Source of the DNA: Streptomyces sp. NBC_00442
GTDB lineage: Bacteria > Actinomycetota > Actinomycetes > Streptomycetales > Streptomycetaceae
Assembly (NCBI RefSeq): GCF_036014195.1
Contig: NZ_CP107918.1
Coordinates: forward strand, 6,014,001 to 6,078,000
Reading direction: 5' to 3'
Length of the DNA stretch: 64,000 nucleotides
Shown here: positions 1-8,281 of the stretch, in pieces
Layout of the letters: the number at the start of each line of letters is the position of its first letter
How positions within the stretch are numbered: position 1 is the first letter of the stretch
Notes under the pieces: generated by a model
The model's database searches: none
Told to the model about the DNA's origin: nothing
The model's input: only the letters and a program-made list of their open reading frames with translations
Translations under genes and position numbers: made by a program

Positions 1-2
1 GG

Positions 3-24
3 GCCGGCGGCGCGTGCCGCCGGC
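3..24 (-). terminator. Hairpin terminator of the MBL-fold gene
   Basis: Perfect 9-bp inverted repeat (GCCGGCGGC / GCCGCCGGC) around a GCGT loop, 7 bases past the stop codon of the minus-strand hydrolase. There is no U-tract, as is usual for Streptomyces terminators. Confidence 0.6.
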
Positions 25-30
25 GGGCGG

Positions 31-687
31 CTACCAGCCCCGTGCGTGCCATTCCGGCAGGTGCGGGCGCTCGTCACCGAGCGTGGTGTCGTTGCCGTGG
101 CCGGGATAGACCCAGGTTTCGTCCGGCAGGGTGTCGAAGAGCTTGGTCTCGACATCGCGGATGAGGCTGGCGAACGCCTCGGGGTCCTTCCAGGTGTTGC
201 CCACACCGCCGGGGAAAAGGCAGTCGCCGGTGAACACATGGGGGTGCCCGTGCGGGTCGTCGTAGACCAGGGCGATCGAGCCCGGCGTGTGGCCGACGAG
301 GTGGCGCGCGGTCAGCTGGACACGGCCCACGGCGATCGTGTCGCCGTCCTCGACGAGCACGTCGGTCGCCACCGGGATGCCCTCGGCGTCATGACGGCCC
401 GCGTAGGTGCGCGCGCCGGTCGCGGCGACGACCTCGGCGAGCGCCTGCCAGTGGTCGCCGTGGCGGTGCGTGGTGACGACGGACGCGATGCCGTCGTCAC
501 CGATCAGCGTGAGCAGCGTCCCGGGCGCCGCGGCCGCGTCGATGAGCAGCTGCTCGCCGGTGGCGCGGCAGCGCAGCAGGTAGGCGTTGTTTCCCATGGA
601 TCCGACCTGCACCTTGGAGATCATCAGGTCGGTCAACTCGTGCACATCGGCGGGACCGCCGGCCTTCACCGCTCCGCTGTACGTCAT
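31..687 (-). CDS. MBL-fold metallo-hydrolase (glyoxalase II-like)
   Basis: 218-aa cytoplasmic protein of the metallo-beta-lactamase superfamily, glyoxalase II/hydroxyacylglutathione hydrolase-like branch. The metal-binding signature THRHGDHW (HxHxDH) lies near residues 74-81. A GDCLFPGGVG segment supplies the bridging Asp, and a C-terminal YPGHGNDT supplies the last His. Length is normal for the family. No signal peptide is visible. The ATG at 687 is the first start in the frame and lies 21 bp past the stop of the mycothiol-dependent isomerase gene, so the two are probably cotranscribed. Inference: thioester (mycothiol conjugate) or other hydrolase in thiol detoxification; the substrate cannot be read from the sequence. 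Confidence 0.9.
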   Translation of the reverse strand: MTYSGAVKAGGPADVHELTDLMISKVQVGSMGNNAYLLRCRATGEQLLIDAAAAPGTLLTLIGDDGIASVVTTHRHGDHWQALAEVVAATGARTYAGRHDAEGIPVATDVLVEDGDTIAVGRVQLTARHLVGHTPGSIALVYDDPHGHPHVFTGDCLFPGGVGNTWKDPEAFASLIRDVETKLFDTLPDETWVYPGHGNDTTLGDERPHLPEWHARGW

Positions 688-708
688 GGGCTCAGCCTAG
701 CGCCGGGG

Positions 709-1398
709 TCACAGCGGGGGCAGGGCGGGCAGCGTTCCGCCGGACGCCTTGAGGGCCGCGCCGTCGCGCCGTCCCGCGAGCCAGCCGACGAGATCGGCGG
801 CGCGGCCGCTGACCTGGACGGGATCGCCCTCGGCGCCGCCTCCGGTGGTCCACGTCCGCCCCTTGTCGTCGCTGAGGCCGATCGACGGGAGGTCCTTGTG
901 CCCGGCGAAGCGATCGGTGAGGAAGTCGGTCTCGCGGCGCACGAAGTCCTCGGGGAGGTCTTCGAGTTCATAGCCGATCCCGAGGTCCACGTGGTGCAGC
1001 TCGACCTCGACGAGCCGGCGGAACGGCACGCGGGCCGCGGCGTCCGTCACGCCGTTGCGCAACTCGACGGTGCGGGACCAGTCGGCGGGACGCTCACCCT
1101 CCGCCTGGAAGCCGGCCGCGCTGTCGCGTACGTCCGCGAGCTGGACCTCCAGCGGGCGGGGCGCGTCGCGGTCGATGTCCGCGTCCCGGGTCTCGGCGCT
1201 CGCATACATGGGCCGCCCCGCGAGCACATTGACGAGCGCGTCCGCATTGCGTGCGACGTGGGCCAGCACATGGCCTCGGCTCCAGCCCGGCAGCCGTGAC
1301 GGCTCGGCGGCGGAGGCGTTGTCCAGGGCGGCGGCTGCGGTGAGCAGCCGGTCGGTGGCTTCGCGTACAGAGGCCAGGTCGCGCGCGTGATCAATCAT
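709..1398 (-). CDS. Maleylpyruvate isomerase family mycothiol-dependent enzyme
   Basis: 229-aa protein with the DinB/MDMPI architecture. The N-terminal half carries the family hallmark LPGWSRGHVLAHVARNADAL (residues about 36-55), with metal-ligand His residues, and a later VELHHVDLGIGY segment supplies further ligands. The C-terminal half is the small alpha/beta MDMPI_C-like domain. Family members use mycothiol as cofactor for isomerisation or S-conjugate chemistry. The pairing with an adjacent MBL-fold hydrolase (21-bp gap) fits a mycothiol-dependent detoxification pair, which is inference. The exact substrate is unknown. Confidence 0.88.
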   Translation of the reverse strand: MIDHARDLASVREATDRLLTAAAALDNASAAEPSRLPGWSRGHVLAHVARNADALVNVLAGRPMYASAETRDADIDRDAPRPLEVQLADVRDSAAGFQAEGERPADWSRTVELRNGVTDAAARVPFRRLVEVELHHVDLGIGYELEDLPEDFVRRETDFLTDRFAGHKDLPSIGLSDDKGRTWTTGGGAEGDPVQVSGRAADLVGWLAGRRDGAALKASGGTLPALPPL

Positions 1399-1626
1399 GA
1401 CGCCGACGATAGCCCCGCCACTCGTCCGGGTGAAGGTGGCTGGACGAGGCCGTAAATCGAATGCACGTGCTATACGCTCGGGAATGGGTTCCCGCTCAGA
1501 ACCGTTGAGGAACCCGGCGGACCCTGTCCGGGTTCATCCAAGAATCAACGACATCACCGTGGCGGCCCCCCTACCCTGGATGGGGGCTCCTGCAGCTCCC
1601 TCCCCCCAAGAAAGGTGCGGACCGGC
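1399..1626. other. Divergent intergenic region upstream of uvrA
   Basis: About 228 bases between the isomerase start and uvrA. They hold a GGGAA-TGGG-TTCCC dyad at 1480-1493 and a GC-rich leader just before uvrA. I looked for a LexA box and for the TTGTCRGTG-N8-TANNNT damage motif and found no convincing match. Confidence 0.4.
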
Positions 1627-4620
1627 GTGGCCGACCGTCTCATCGTCCGTGGCGCGCGCGAGCACAACCTCAAGAACGTCTCGCTCGACCTGCCGCGCGA
1701 CTCCCTCATCGTCTTCACGGGTCTGTCCGGGTCGGGCAAGTCCTCGCTCGCCTTCGACACGATCTTCGCCGAGGGCCAGCGGCGGTACGTCGAGTCGCTC
1801 TCCTCGTACGCCCGCCAGTTCCTGGGCCAGATGGACAAGCCGGACGTCGACTTCATCGAAGGTCTCTCGCCCGCCGTCTCCATCGACCAGAAGTCGACCT
1901 CGCGCAACCCGCGCTCGACGGTCGGCACCATCACCGAGGTCTACGACTACCTGCGTCTGCTCTTCGCGCGCATCGGCAAGCCGCACTGCCCCCAGTGCCA
2001 CCGGCCGATCTCCCGCCAGTCGCCGCAGGCCATCGTCGACAAGGTGCTCGAACTGCCCGAGGGCAGCCGCTTCCAGGTGCTCTCGCCGCTGGTCCGCGAG
2101 CGCAAGGGCGAGTTCGTCGACCTGTTCGCCGACCTCCAGACCAAGGGATACAGCCGGGCCCGGGTCGACGGCGAGACCATCCAGCTCGCCGAGCCGCCCA
2201 AGCTGAAGAAGCAGGAGAAGCACACCATCGAGGTGGTCATCGACCGCCTCACCGTGAAGGACGGCGCCAAGCGCCGCCTCACCGACTCGGTGGAGACCGC
2301 GCTCGGCCTCTCCGGCGGCATGGTCGTGCTCGACTTCGTCGACCTGGCGGCCGACGACCCCGAGCGCGAGCGGATGTACTCGGAGCACCTGTACTGCCCG
2401 TACGACGACCTCTCCTTCGAGGAGCTGGAGCCGCGCTCCTTCTCCTTCAACTCGCCGTTCGGCGCCTGCCCCGACTGCACCGGCATCGGCACCCGCATGG
2501 AGGTCGACCCCGACCTGATCGTGCCGGACGAGGACAAGTCGCTCGACGAGGGCGCCATCCACCCGTGGTCCCACGGCCACACCAAGGACTACTTCGCCCG
2601 CCTGGTCGGCGCGCTCGCCGGCGAGCTGGGCTTCCGCACCGACATCCCCTGGGCCGGTCTGCCGCAGCGCGCCAGGAAGGCGCTCCTGTCCGGGCACAAG
2701 ACCCAGATCGAGGTCCGCTACCGCAACCGGTACGGCCGCGAGCGGGCGTACACCACCGCCTTCGAAGGCGCCGTCCCGTTCGTCAAGCGGCGCCACTCCG
2801 AGGCGGAGAGCGACGGCGCCCGCGAGCGCTTCGAGGGCTACATGCGCGAGGTGCCCTGCCCCACCTGTGAGGGCACCCGCCTCAAGCCCCTGGTGCTCGC
2901 GGTCACGGTGATGGAGAAGTCCATCGCCGAGGTCGCCGCGATGTCGATCAGCGACTGCGCCGACTTCCTGGCCCGGCTGCGGCTCAACGCCCGCGACAAG
3001 AAGATCGCCGAGCGAGTTCTCAAGGAGGTCAACGAGCGGCTGAAGTTCCTGGTCGACGTCGGCCTGGACTACCTCTCGCTCAACCGCGCGGCCGGCACCC
3101 TCTCCGGCGGCGAGGCCCAGCGCATCCGGCTCGCCACCCAGATCGGCTCCGGCCTGGTCGGCGTCCTGTACGTCCTGGACGAGCCGTCGATCGGTCTGCA
3201 CCAGCGCGACAACCACCGCCTCATCGAGACGCTCGTGCGCCTGCGCGACATGGGCAACACCCTGATCGTCGTCGAGCACGACGAGGACACCATCAAGGTG
3301 GCCGACTGGGTCGTCGACATCGGCCCCGGCGCGGGTGAGCACGGCGGAAAGGTCGTCCACAGCGGCCCGCTGAAGCAACTCCTCAGCAACAAGGAGTCGA
3401 TGACCGGCCAGTACCTGGCGGGCAAGAAGTCGATTCCGCTGCCCGACGTGCGGCGCCCTTCGGACCCCAAGCGCCGGCTCACGGTGCACGGCGCGAAGGA
3501 GAACAACCTCCGCGACATCGACGTGTCGTTCCCGCTGGGCGTCCTGACCGCCGTCACCGGCGTCTCGGGTTCCGGCAAGTCGACGCTGGTCAACGACATC
3601 CTCTACACGCACCTGGCCCGGGAACTGAACGGGGCGCGCAGCGTGCCCGGCCGGCACACCCGGGTCGCCGGTGACGACCTCGTCGACAAGGTCGTGCACG
3701 TCGACCAGTCGCCGATCGGCCGCACCCCGCGGTCCAACCCGGCGACGTACACGGGCGTCTTCGACCACGTCCGCAAGCTGTTCGCCGAGACGATGGAGGC
3801 CAAGGTCCGCGGGTATCTGCCCGGCCGGTTCTCCTTCAACGTCAAGGGCGGCCGCTGCGAGAACTGCTCGGGCGACGGCACCATCAAGATCGAGATGAAC
3901 TTCCTGCCGGACGTGTACGTGCCGTGCGAGGTCTGCCACGGGGCGCGCTACAACCGGGAGACCCTGGAAGTCCACTACAAGGGCAAGTCCATCGCCGAGG
4001 TCCTGGACATGCCGATCGAGGAGGGCCTGGAGTTCTTCGAGGCCGTTCCGACCATCGCGCGCCACCTGCGCACGCTCAACGAGGTCGGGCTCGGCTACGT
4101 CCGCCTCGGGCAGTCCGCGCCGACGCTGTCGGGCGGTGAGGCCCAGCGCGTGAAGCTGGCTTCCGAGCTGCAGAAGCGCTCCACGGGCCGTACGGTGTAC
4201 GTCCTCGACGAGCCCACCACAGGGCTCCACTTCGAGGACATCTCCAAGCTGATCAAGGTGCTGTCCGGTCTTGTCGACAAGGGCAACACGGTGATCGTCA
4301 TCGAGCACAACCTGGATGTCGTCAAGACGGCGGACTGGGTCATCGACATGGGCCCCGAGGGCGGCAACGGGGGAGGCCTCGTCATCGCCGAGGGCACGCC
4401 CGAGGAGGTCGCCTCGGTGCCGGCCAGCCACACCGGTAAGTTCCTGCGGGACATTCTGGGGGCGGACCGGATCAGTGACGCGGGGCCGTCGCCGGTGCGG
4501 AAGCCGCGGAAGGCGGTCTCTGCGGCCAAGGGTGCCGCGGCCAAGGGTGCCGCGGCCAAGGCTGCCCCCGCGAAGAAGGCGGCGCCGGCGAAGAAGGCGG
4601 TACGGGCTCGCAAGGCCTGA
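1627..4620 (+). CDS. uvrA: Excinuclease ABC subunit A
   Basis: UvrA, the damage-sensing ATPase of nucleotide excision repair, here 997 aa. It has two ABC ATPase modules: first Walker [11 protein letters not shown] near residue 33, second [10 protein letters not shown] near residue 650. Each is followed by an LSGGEAQR signature (first near 490) and a DEPS/DEPT Walker B, and CxxC zinc-binding clusters sit in both halves (CPQC, CPDC, CENC, CEVC). GTG at 1627 (VADRLIVRG) is preferred because AAGAAAGG ends 11 bases upstream; an in-frame GTG at 1615 would overlap that site. The C-terminus carries about 45 extra residues rich in Lys and Ala (repeated AAAK/APAKK units), resembling a histone H1 tail and probably a nonspecific DNA-binding extension. 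Downstream is a large GC hairpin. Confidence 0.97.
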   Translation: MADRLIVRGAREHNLKNVSLDLPRDSLIVFTGLSGSGKSSLAFDTIFAEGQRRYVESLSSYARQFLGQMDKPDVDFIEGLSPAVSIDQKSTSRNPRSTVGTITEVYDYLRLLFARIGKPHCPQCHRPISRQSPQAIVDKVLELPEGSRFQVLSPLVRERKGEFVDLFADLQTKGYSRARVDGETIQLAEPPKLKKQEKHTIEVVIDRLTVKDGAKRRLTDSVETALGLSGGMVVLDFVDLAADDPERERMYSEHLYCPYDDLSFEELEPRSFSFNSPFGACPDCTGIGTRMEVDPDLIVPDEDKSLDEGAIHPWSHGHTKDYFARLVGALAGELGFRTDIPWAGLPQRARKALLSGHKTQIEVRYRNRYGRERAYTTAFEGAVPFVKRRHSEAESDGARERFEGYMREVPCPTCEGTRLKPLVLAVTVMEKSIAEVAAMSISDCADFLARLRLNARDKKIAERVLKEVNERLKFLVDVGLDYLSLNRAAGTLSGGEAQRIRLATQIGSGLVGVLYVLDEPSIGLHQRDNHRLIETLVRLRDMGNTLIVVEHDEDTIKVADWVVDIGPGAGEHGGKVVHSGPLKQLLSNKESMTGQYLAGKKSIPLPDVRRPSDPKRRLTVHGAKENNLRDIDVSFPLGVLTAVTGVSGSGKSTLVNDILYTHLARELNGARSVPGRHTRVAGDDLVDKVVHVDQSPIGRTPRSNPATYTGVFDHVRKLFAETMEAKVRGYLPGRFSFNVKGGRCENCSGDGTIKIEMNFLPDVYVPCEVCHGARYNRETLEVHYKGKSIAEVLDMPIEEGLEFFEAVPTIARHLRTLNEVGLGYVRLGQSAPTLSGGEAQRVKLASELQKRSTGRTVYVLDEPTTGLHFEDISKLIKVLSGLVDKGNTVIVIEHNLDVVKTADWVIDMGPEGGNGGGLVIAEGTPEEVASVPASHTGKFLRDILGADRISDAGPSPVRKPRKAVSAAKGAAAKGAAAKAAPAKKAAPAKKAVRARKA

Positions 4621-4623
4621 GGT

Positions 4624-4673
4624 CCGCCCCTCCCCGCCCCTTCCCCAAACCCTCCGGGGGCGGGAGGGGGCGG
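4624..4673 (+). terminator. GC-rich hairpin after uvrA
   Basis: CCGCCCC-TCCCCGCCCC pairs with GGGGCGGGAGGGGGCGGG, with two small bulges and a loop of about 16 nt, starting 4 bases after the uvrA stop. Probable terminator. Confidence 0.6.
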
Positions 4674-4685
4674 GCAAGCCGCCCT

Positions 4686-4840
4686 CCGGGGCTCCGTCCC
4701 CCTGCGCCCCCGTCCACGCCCGAACGACGCTCGTCCCCGACCTCCCCCAAGGCCTTAAGGGCCAGAGGGACCCCCATGACAGGCCAAAAACGCCCACACC
4801 GCCCGGAGCCGAGCAGTCAGGGGCGCGGGGAGCTGCGCAC
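4686..4840 (+). repeat. Composite intergenic repeat, copy A
   Basis: The order is a GGGGctccGTCCCC mini-hairpin, then CTCCCCCAAGGCC, then GACCCCCATGA, then AGGGGCGCGGGGAGCTGCGC (4819-4838). The same blocks recur in the same order and orientation at 53851-54014, with partial copies at 9137-9265 and 10943-10987. It fills the space between uvrA and the sugar kinase. Confidence 0.7.
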
Positions 4841-4848
4841 GCGGGTGG

Positions 4849-5742
4849 TCAGGAGACGGAGGCCAGCTCTTCGGACGTGGGGGGCTGGGCTCCCTCCTTC
4901 GTACAGGTCAGCGCCGCCGCCTTCGCCGCGTACCGCAGGACGTACGGCCAGTCCGCCGCGTCCAGGGCGGACCGCGTACGGACGTGGTGCAGCAGCGCCG
5001 CGTTCACCGTGTCGCCCGCGCCGATCGTGTCCGCCACCTCCACCCGCTCCGCCGGCACCACGTGCTCGGCGCCCCGCGCGGTGTGGACCGACAGGCCCGC
5101 CGCGCCGCGCGTCATGACCACCGCCCGCGGACCCTCCCTCAGCCACTCCTCGACCGTGCCGCCGAGCCACGCCGCGTCCTCCTCGGAGAGCTTCAGGAGG
5201 GACACGTACGGCAGCCAGCTCCGAAAGCGGGCGCGGTAGGCATCGGGGTCCGGGATCAGGGCCGGGCGGATGTTGGGGTCGAGCAGCGTGAGCAGGCCCC
5301 GCACCGACTCCCTGCGCAGCAGAGCTTCGTAGGCGGTCGCGCCCGGTTCGAGGATGAGGGAACATGTGCCGAGGGCCAACGCCGTTGCGCGGGGCGGAAG
5401 TTGGGGAGGGAGCTCGAAGAGGCGGTCCGCGGTGCCGTCCGCGTGGAAGCCGTACCCCGCCGAACCGTCGGGGCCCAGCGCCGCCACGGCGAGCGTCGTC
5501 GGCTCCGGGCCGCGCTGCACCAGGGACGTGTCCACCCCGGCCGCGGCCAGCCCGCCCAGGAGCGCCTCGCCGAACCCGTCCGTGGACACCCGGGAGCAGA
5601 AGGCCGCCCCCGAGCCGAGCCGCCCCAGGGCCACCGCGGTGTTGTAGGGCCCGCCGCCCGGCCGTGGCCACAGCGGGCCCAGGGGGTCTTCGGGGTGCTG
5701 CGGCACCAGGTCGATGAGGGACTCTCCGGCAACGACGATCAC
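4849..5742 (-). CDS. PfkB-family carbohydrate kinase (fructokinase-like)
   Basis: 297-aa ribokinase/PfkB-fold sugar kinase, predicted to phosphorylate a sugar such as fructose with ATP in the cytoplasm. It has the N-terminal VVAGESLIDLVP strand, a substrate-binding GGGPYNTAVALGRLG segment (PfkB signature 1 region) and the C-terminal DTIGAGDTVNAALL motif (signature 2, anion hole and catalytic Asp). The start is GTG at 5742 (VIVVAGESL); the longer open frame upstream lacks homologous character. It is convergent with uvrA across repeat copy A. Substrate assignment to fructose is by resemblance only. Confidence 0.88.
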   Translation of the reverse strand: MIVVAGESLIDLVPQHPEDPLGPLWPRPGGGPYNTAVALGRLGSGAAFCSRVSTDGFGEALLGGLAAAGVDTSLVQRGPEPTTLAVAALGPDGSAGYGFHADGTADRLFELPPQLPPRATALALGTCSLILEPGATAYEALLRRESVRGLLTLLDPNIRPALIPDPDAYRARFRSWLPYVSLLKLSEEDAAWLGGTVEEWLREGPRAVVMTRGAAGLSVHTARGAEHVVPAERVEVADTIGAGDTVNAALLHHVRTRSALDAADWPYVLRYAAKAAALTCTKEGAQPPTSEELASVS

Positions 5743-5937
5743 GGCCCAGAACGTAACCCATTCCGAGCCCGCAGACCCATCGCGGGCCGGTGTGGGCAGC
5801 CCCGGTGAAGGCCAGGCGTTCTGCGCCGGTATGGTCGATGCGCAACCCGGGTCGGTTGCGCGACGGCCGGGCAGGGGACCGGGCGGGTCGCGCGGAGGGC
5901 CGGCCAGGACAAGACCAGTGATCAGTGGAGACAGCCC

Positions 5938-6366
5938 ATGACCGGCCAGCCCGCCGCCCGTCGCACCGTGCTGAAAGGCGCCGCCCTCGCCGGGGCCGCG
6001 GGGGTGGGTGTAGCCGCCTGCTCCACCGAGTCCAAGCTCGGCCACGCCGAGACCCCCACCCCGACCGCGCCCGAGCCGCTCGGCTCGCCCGACGAGGTGC
6101 CGGTCGGCGGCGCGAAGCTCTACCGCGAGCAGCGCGTCATGGTGTGCTGCCCGGCGAAGGGCGAGTACAAGGCGTTCAGCGCGCAGTGCACGCACGCCGG
6201 CTGCCTCCTGGAGAAGATCGAGGACGGCCACGCGAACTGCCCCTGCCACGGCAGCCGCTTCAACGTGATGACCGGCAAGCCCGTCCAGGGCCCCGCCACC
6301 GTGCCGCTGCCCTCGGTCCCGGTGAAGCTCAAGGGCGGCCAGCTGATCGCCGGGCCCGACGCCTAG
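5938..6366 (+). CDS. Tat-exported Rieske (2Fe-2S) lipoprotein
   Basis: 142-aa small Rieske protein. The N-terminus has a twin-arginine-like stretch (ARRTVLKGAA, residues 7-16), a short hydrophobic stretch and a lipobox ending at Cys28 (GVAAC), so export by Tat folded with its cluster and lipid anchoring are predicted. The cluster motif is C84-T-H86-A-G-C89 and C101-P-C103-H104-G-S. Cys84/His86/Cys101/His104 would hold the 2Fe-2S centre and Cys89/Cys103 the disulfide typical of high-potential Rieske proteins. It is not next to cytochrome bc genes, so its electron partner is unknown. The stop codon overlaps the left end of a MITE-like inverted repeat. Confidence 0.9.
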   Translation: MTGQPAARRTVLKGAALAGAAGVGVAACSTESKLGHAETPTPTAPEPLGSPDEVPVGGAKLYREQRVMVCCPAKGEYKAFSAQCTHAGCLLEKIEDGHANCPCHGSRFNVMTGKPVQGPATVPLPSVPVKLKGGQLIAGPDA

Positions 6367-6471
6367 GGCCTGTCCGGCGGGTCGGGTTGGCCTTGGTTCC
6401 GGGTGCGTTTTCGGTGGTGGTGGGCGTGCCAGCCCCCCCGCGTGCCGACAAGATCCGCCGCACAGGCCCTG
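6365..6471. mobile_element. MITE-like element with about 19-bp terminal inverted repeats
   Basis: AGGGCCTGTCCGGCGGGTC at the left end is matched by the reverse complement of the right end (AGGGCCTGTGCGGCGGATC) with two mismatches. Total length is 107 bp with no coding capacity. The left end coincides with the Rieske stop codon. No clear target duplication is visible. It could equally be a large-loop bidirectional terminator. Confidence 0.45.
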
Positions 6472-6496
6472 GACACCGGGCCCGGGGGTGCGGGGC

Positions 6497-7420
6497 TCAC
6501 TCCCAGTCCCAGTCCACCCCGAGGATCCCGGGGCGAATGCCCTGCTCCACCAGGTGTACCGACCGGTGCCGCCCGCTGAGCGTGAGGTCGCCGCGGCCCG
6601 AGCGGGTGGCACCCGTGGAGCTCTGGGAGAAGCGGCGGCAACGGGCCGGCAGCGCCCGCTCGTCGAACCGCACCTGCAGGACGTACTGGCCGCCCGCGAA
6701 GGTGAAGCCGCGCATGTACTCCCGGCTCGGGCCGCCCGTGCCGTCCTCGAAGCCGTATCCGAACAGGAACGTCTCGCCGGCCCGCAGCCGCGTGTCGAAG
6801 AGCAGCTCGGCGACCAGGACCCCGCTGGGCGCGTCCCAGCGGACGCGACCGGTGCGGCAGTTCTCGCCCGCGCGGACCTCGACCCGGGCCGGATCGCAAC
6901 CGGCGTCCCCACGGTGGACGGCCAGATAGCGGTCGACGCCGTCGCGGTGGGCGCGTACGACGTGCTGCGAGGCGCGGCCGCGCAGTTCCCGGGCCGCGCC
7001 GATGCGGACCCGCTCGTGGTGGCCGACGGTGTGCAGCCCGCCGTCCACCGGTGATTCGAGCCCGGCGATGAGCTGTTCCACGATCCCCGACGCCTCGACC
7101 AGCGAACGGTAGGAACGCCCCGCGGGCCGGTCCACCTCGCTCGCGGCGGCGTCGTCGAGCAGGCGCAGCAGGGAGTGCGCGGGCAGCCCGAGCACCTCTT
7201 CGAGCCCGCGCACCGCGCGCAGCGACTCGGGGCGCTGAGGCCGGCGCGCGCCCTGCTGCCAGTAACTCAGGCTGGTCACACCGACCTTGATGCCGCGCCC
7301 GGCGAGATGGTGCTGGACGCGCTGGAGCGGCAGGCCTCGTACGGACAGTGCGGCGCGCAGCGCCAGGTGGAACGGGCCGGTGTGCAGCGCCTGTTCCAGG
7401 TCGGCTTCGGTGTGGAGCAT
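6497..7420 (-). CDS. XRE-type helix-turn-helix regulator with C-terminal ligand-like domain
   Basis: 307 aa. Residues about 17-80 form an XRE-like helix-turn-helix (ALRAALSVRGLPLQRVQHHL through VTSLSYWQQGARRPQRPESL), typical of Streptomyces regulators. The remaining 220 residues have no family I recognise but are beta-rich. Start is ATG 7420 with GAGGAG 8-13 bases upstream. A perfect palindrome GTGAACGTTCAC lies 14 bp upstream of the start, and half-site copies lie nearer the divergent protease gene. Inference: it regulates itself and the secreted protease pair. No effector can be named. Confidence 0.8.
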   Translation of the reverse strand: MLHTEADLEQALHTGPFHLALRAALSVRGLPLQRVQHHLAGRGIKVGVTSLSYWQQGARRPQRPESLRAVRGLEEVLGLPAHSLLRLLDDAAASEVDRPAGRSYRSLVEASGIVEQLIAGLESPVDGGLHTVGHHERVRIGAARELRGRASQHVVRAHRDGVDRYLAVHRGDAGCDPARVEVRAGENCRTGRVRWDAPSGVLVAELLFDTRLRAGETFLFGYGFEDGTGGPSREYMRGFTFAGGQYVLQVRFDERALPARCRRFSQSSTGATRSGRGDLTLSGRHRSVHLVEQGIRPGILGVDWDWE

Positions 7421-7433
7421 GGGGGACTCCTCA

Positions 7434-7445
7434 GTGAACGTTCAC
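7434..7445. promoter_or_regulatory. Palindrome GTGAACGTTCAC, candidate operator
   Basis: Perfect 12-bp palindrome just upstream of the XRE regulator start. The GTTCAC half-site recurs downstream as two GTTCACAC copies. Confidence 0.5.
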
Positions 7446-7506
7446 GGTGGGGGGTGGGCGCGGCGTGGCGGCAGGTCGGGGAAAACCTGGTGGCGGGGAA
7501 GGAGCG

Positions 7507-7534
7507 GTTCACACTCCGGCCACTTCGTTCACAC
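7507..7534 (+). promoter_or_regulatory. Two GTTCACAC direct repeats, 20-bp spacing
   Basis: GTTCACAC occurs at 7507-7514 and 7527-7534. The 20-bp period is two helical turns. They lie upstream of the protease -35 and share the half-site of the palindrome at 7434. Confidence 0.45.
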
Positions 7535-7561
7535 CCGCGTCCCACCCCGCATTCAAGCGCG

Positions 7562-7590
7562 TTGACCTGCTCTCGACAACGCCCGATGCT
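7562..7590 (+). promoter_or_regulatory. Candidate promoter of the secreted protease gene
   Basis: TTGACC (7562-7567), 17-bp spacer, GATGCT (7585-7590). The -35 is near consensus and the -10 is weaker. It sits about 70 bp before the protease ATG. Confidence 0.45.
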
Positions 7591-7658
7591 CATCAGCAAG
7601 CGTCCGGACGCGATCCCCCACCATCCCCAACCCCCCACCCCGCCATGGGAGGAACGCG

Positions 7659-8276
7659 ATGCGCGACAAGAAGAGACGGCTGTCCGCCCTCACCCTCGTG
7701 GTGGCGGCCCTGTTTGCCGCCCCCACGGCAACGGCCACCGCCGCCCCGCACAGCGACAAGCCGGTGCCCGCCGCAGCCGCCGCGGCGAGTGCTGCCGGTT
7801 CCAAGCGCCTCAACATCACCATGCAGTCCCAGCAGAAGGACAACTGGTGCTGGGCCGGCAGTGGCAACACCATCGCCACCTGGTTCGGTCGCACCTACAC
7901 CCAGAACCAGTTCTGCAACGCCGCCTTCGGCCGTGCGCAGGGCTACGACTGCCCCAACTGGCAGGCGGATCTGGGCAATGTGCAGAACGCCCTGAACTGG
8001 GCGGGCATCAACTCGGGCTCGTACGTGACCGGGTGGCTGCGCTACGCGACCGTACAGAGCGAGATCAACAGCAACCGCCCGATCGAGACCCGCATCCAGT
8101 GGTCGAGCGGCGGAGGTCACATGCACGTCGTGTACGGCTACGACGACGCCAACTCCTGGGTGTACTGGGGCGATCCCTGGCCCTCGAACACCCGCTACAA
8201 CTGGGCGTCGCACGACTGGTACGTGAACAACGACTCCTTCTCCTGGACCCACTCGCTGTACCGGATCGGGGCGTGA
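7659..8276 (+). CDS. Secreted papain-like cysteine protease
   Basis: 205-aa exported protein. It has a Sec signal peptide of about 29 residues (MRDKKRR, hydrophobic core, cleavage near TATAA), an Ala-rich linker, then a compact papain-like domain of the AvrRpt2/C39-like type. Nucleophile Cys64 is in QQKDNWCWAGSG, the catalytic His is in GGGHMHVVYGY (His154 or His156), and Asp172 is in WGDPWP. Further Cys residues (86, 98) could form a disulfide. Start ATG 7659 follows GGGAGGAACGCG. The next gene starts within a few bases of its stop, so the two are one operon, perhaps enzyme and companion. The substrate is unknown. Confidence 0.85.
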   Translation: MRDKKRRLSALTLVVAALFAAPTATATAAPHSDKPVPAAAAAASAAGSKRLNITMQSQQKDNWCWAGSGNTIATWFGRTYTQNQFCNAAFGRAQGYDCPNWQADLGNVQNALNWAGINSGSYVTGWLRYATVQSEINSNRPIETRIQWSSGGGHMHVVYGYDDANSWVYWGDPWPSNTRYNWASHDWYVNNDSFSWTHSLYRIGA

Positions 8277-8281
8277 CCACG

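Noticed and set aside
46..1299. 417-aa plus-strand frame over the MBL and isomerase genes
   Set aside because: Antisense shadow of two genes with clear family motifs.
1399..1626. LexA or PafBC box in front of uvrA
   Set aside because: Best partial matches (GTTC/GAAC-like strings and a CTGTCCGGG string) lack the required symmetry or -10 spacing.
1534..4797. 1087-aa open frame antisense to uvrA
   Set aside because: Shadow frame from strong GC3 bias; no domain, composition typical of antisense frames, and uvrA has unmistakable motifs on the other strand.
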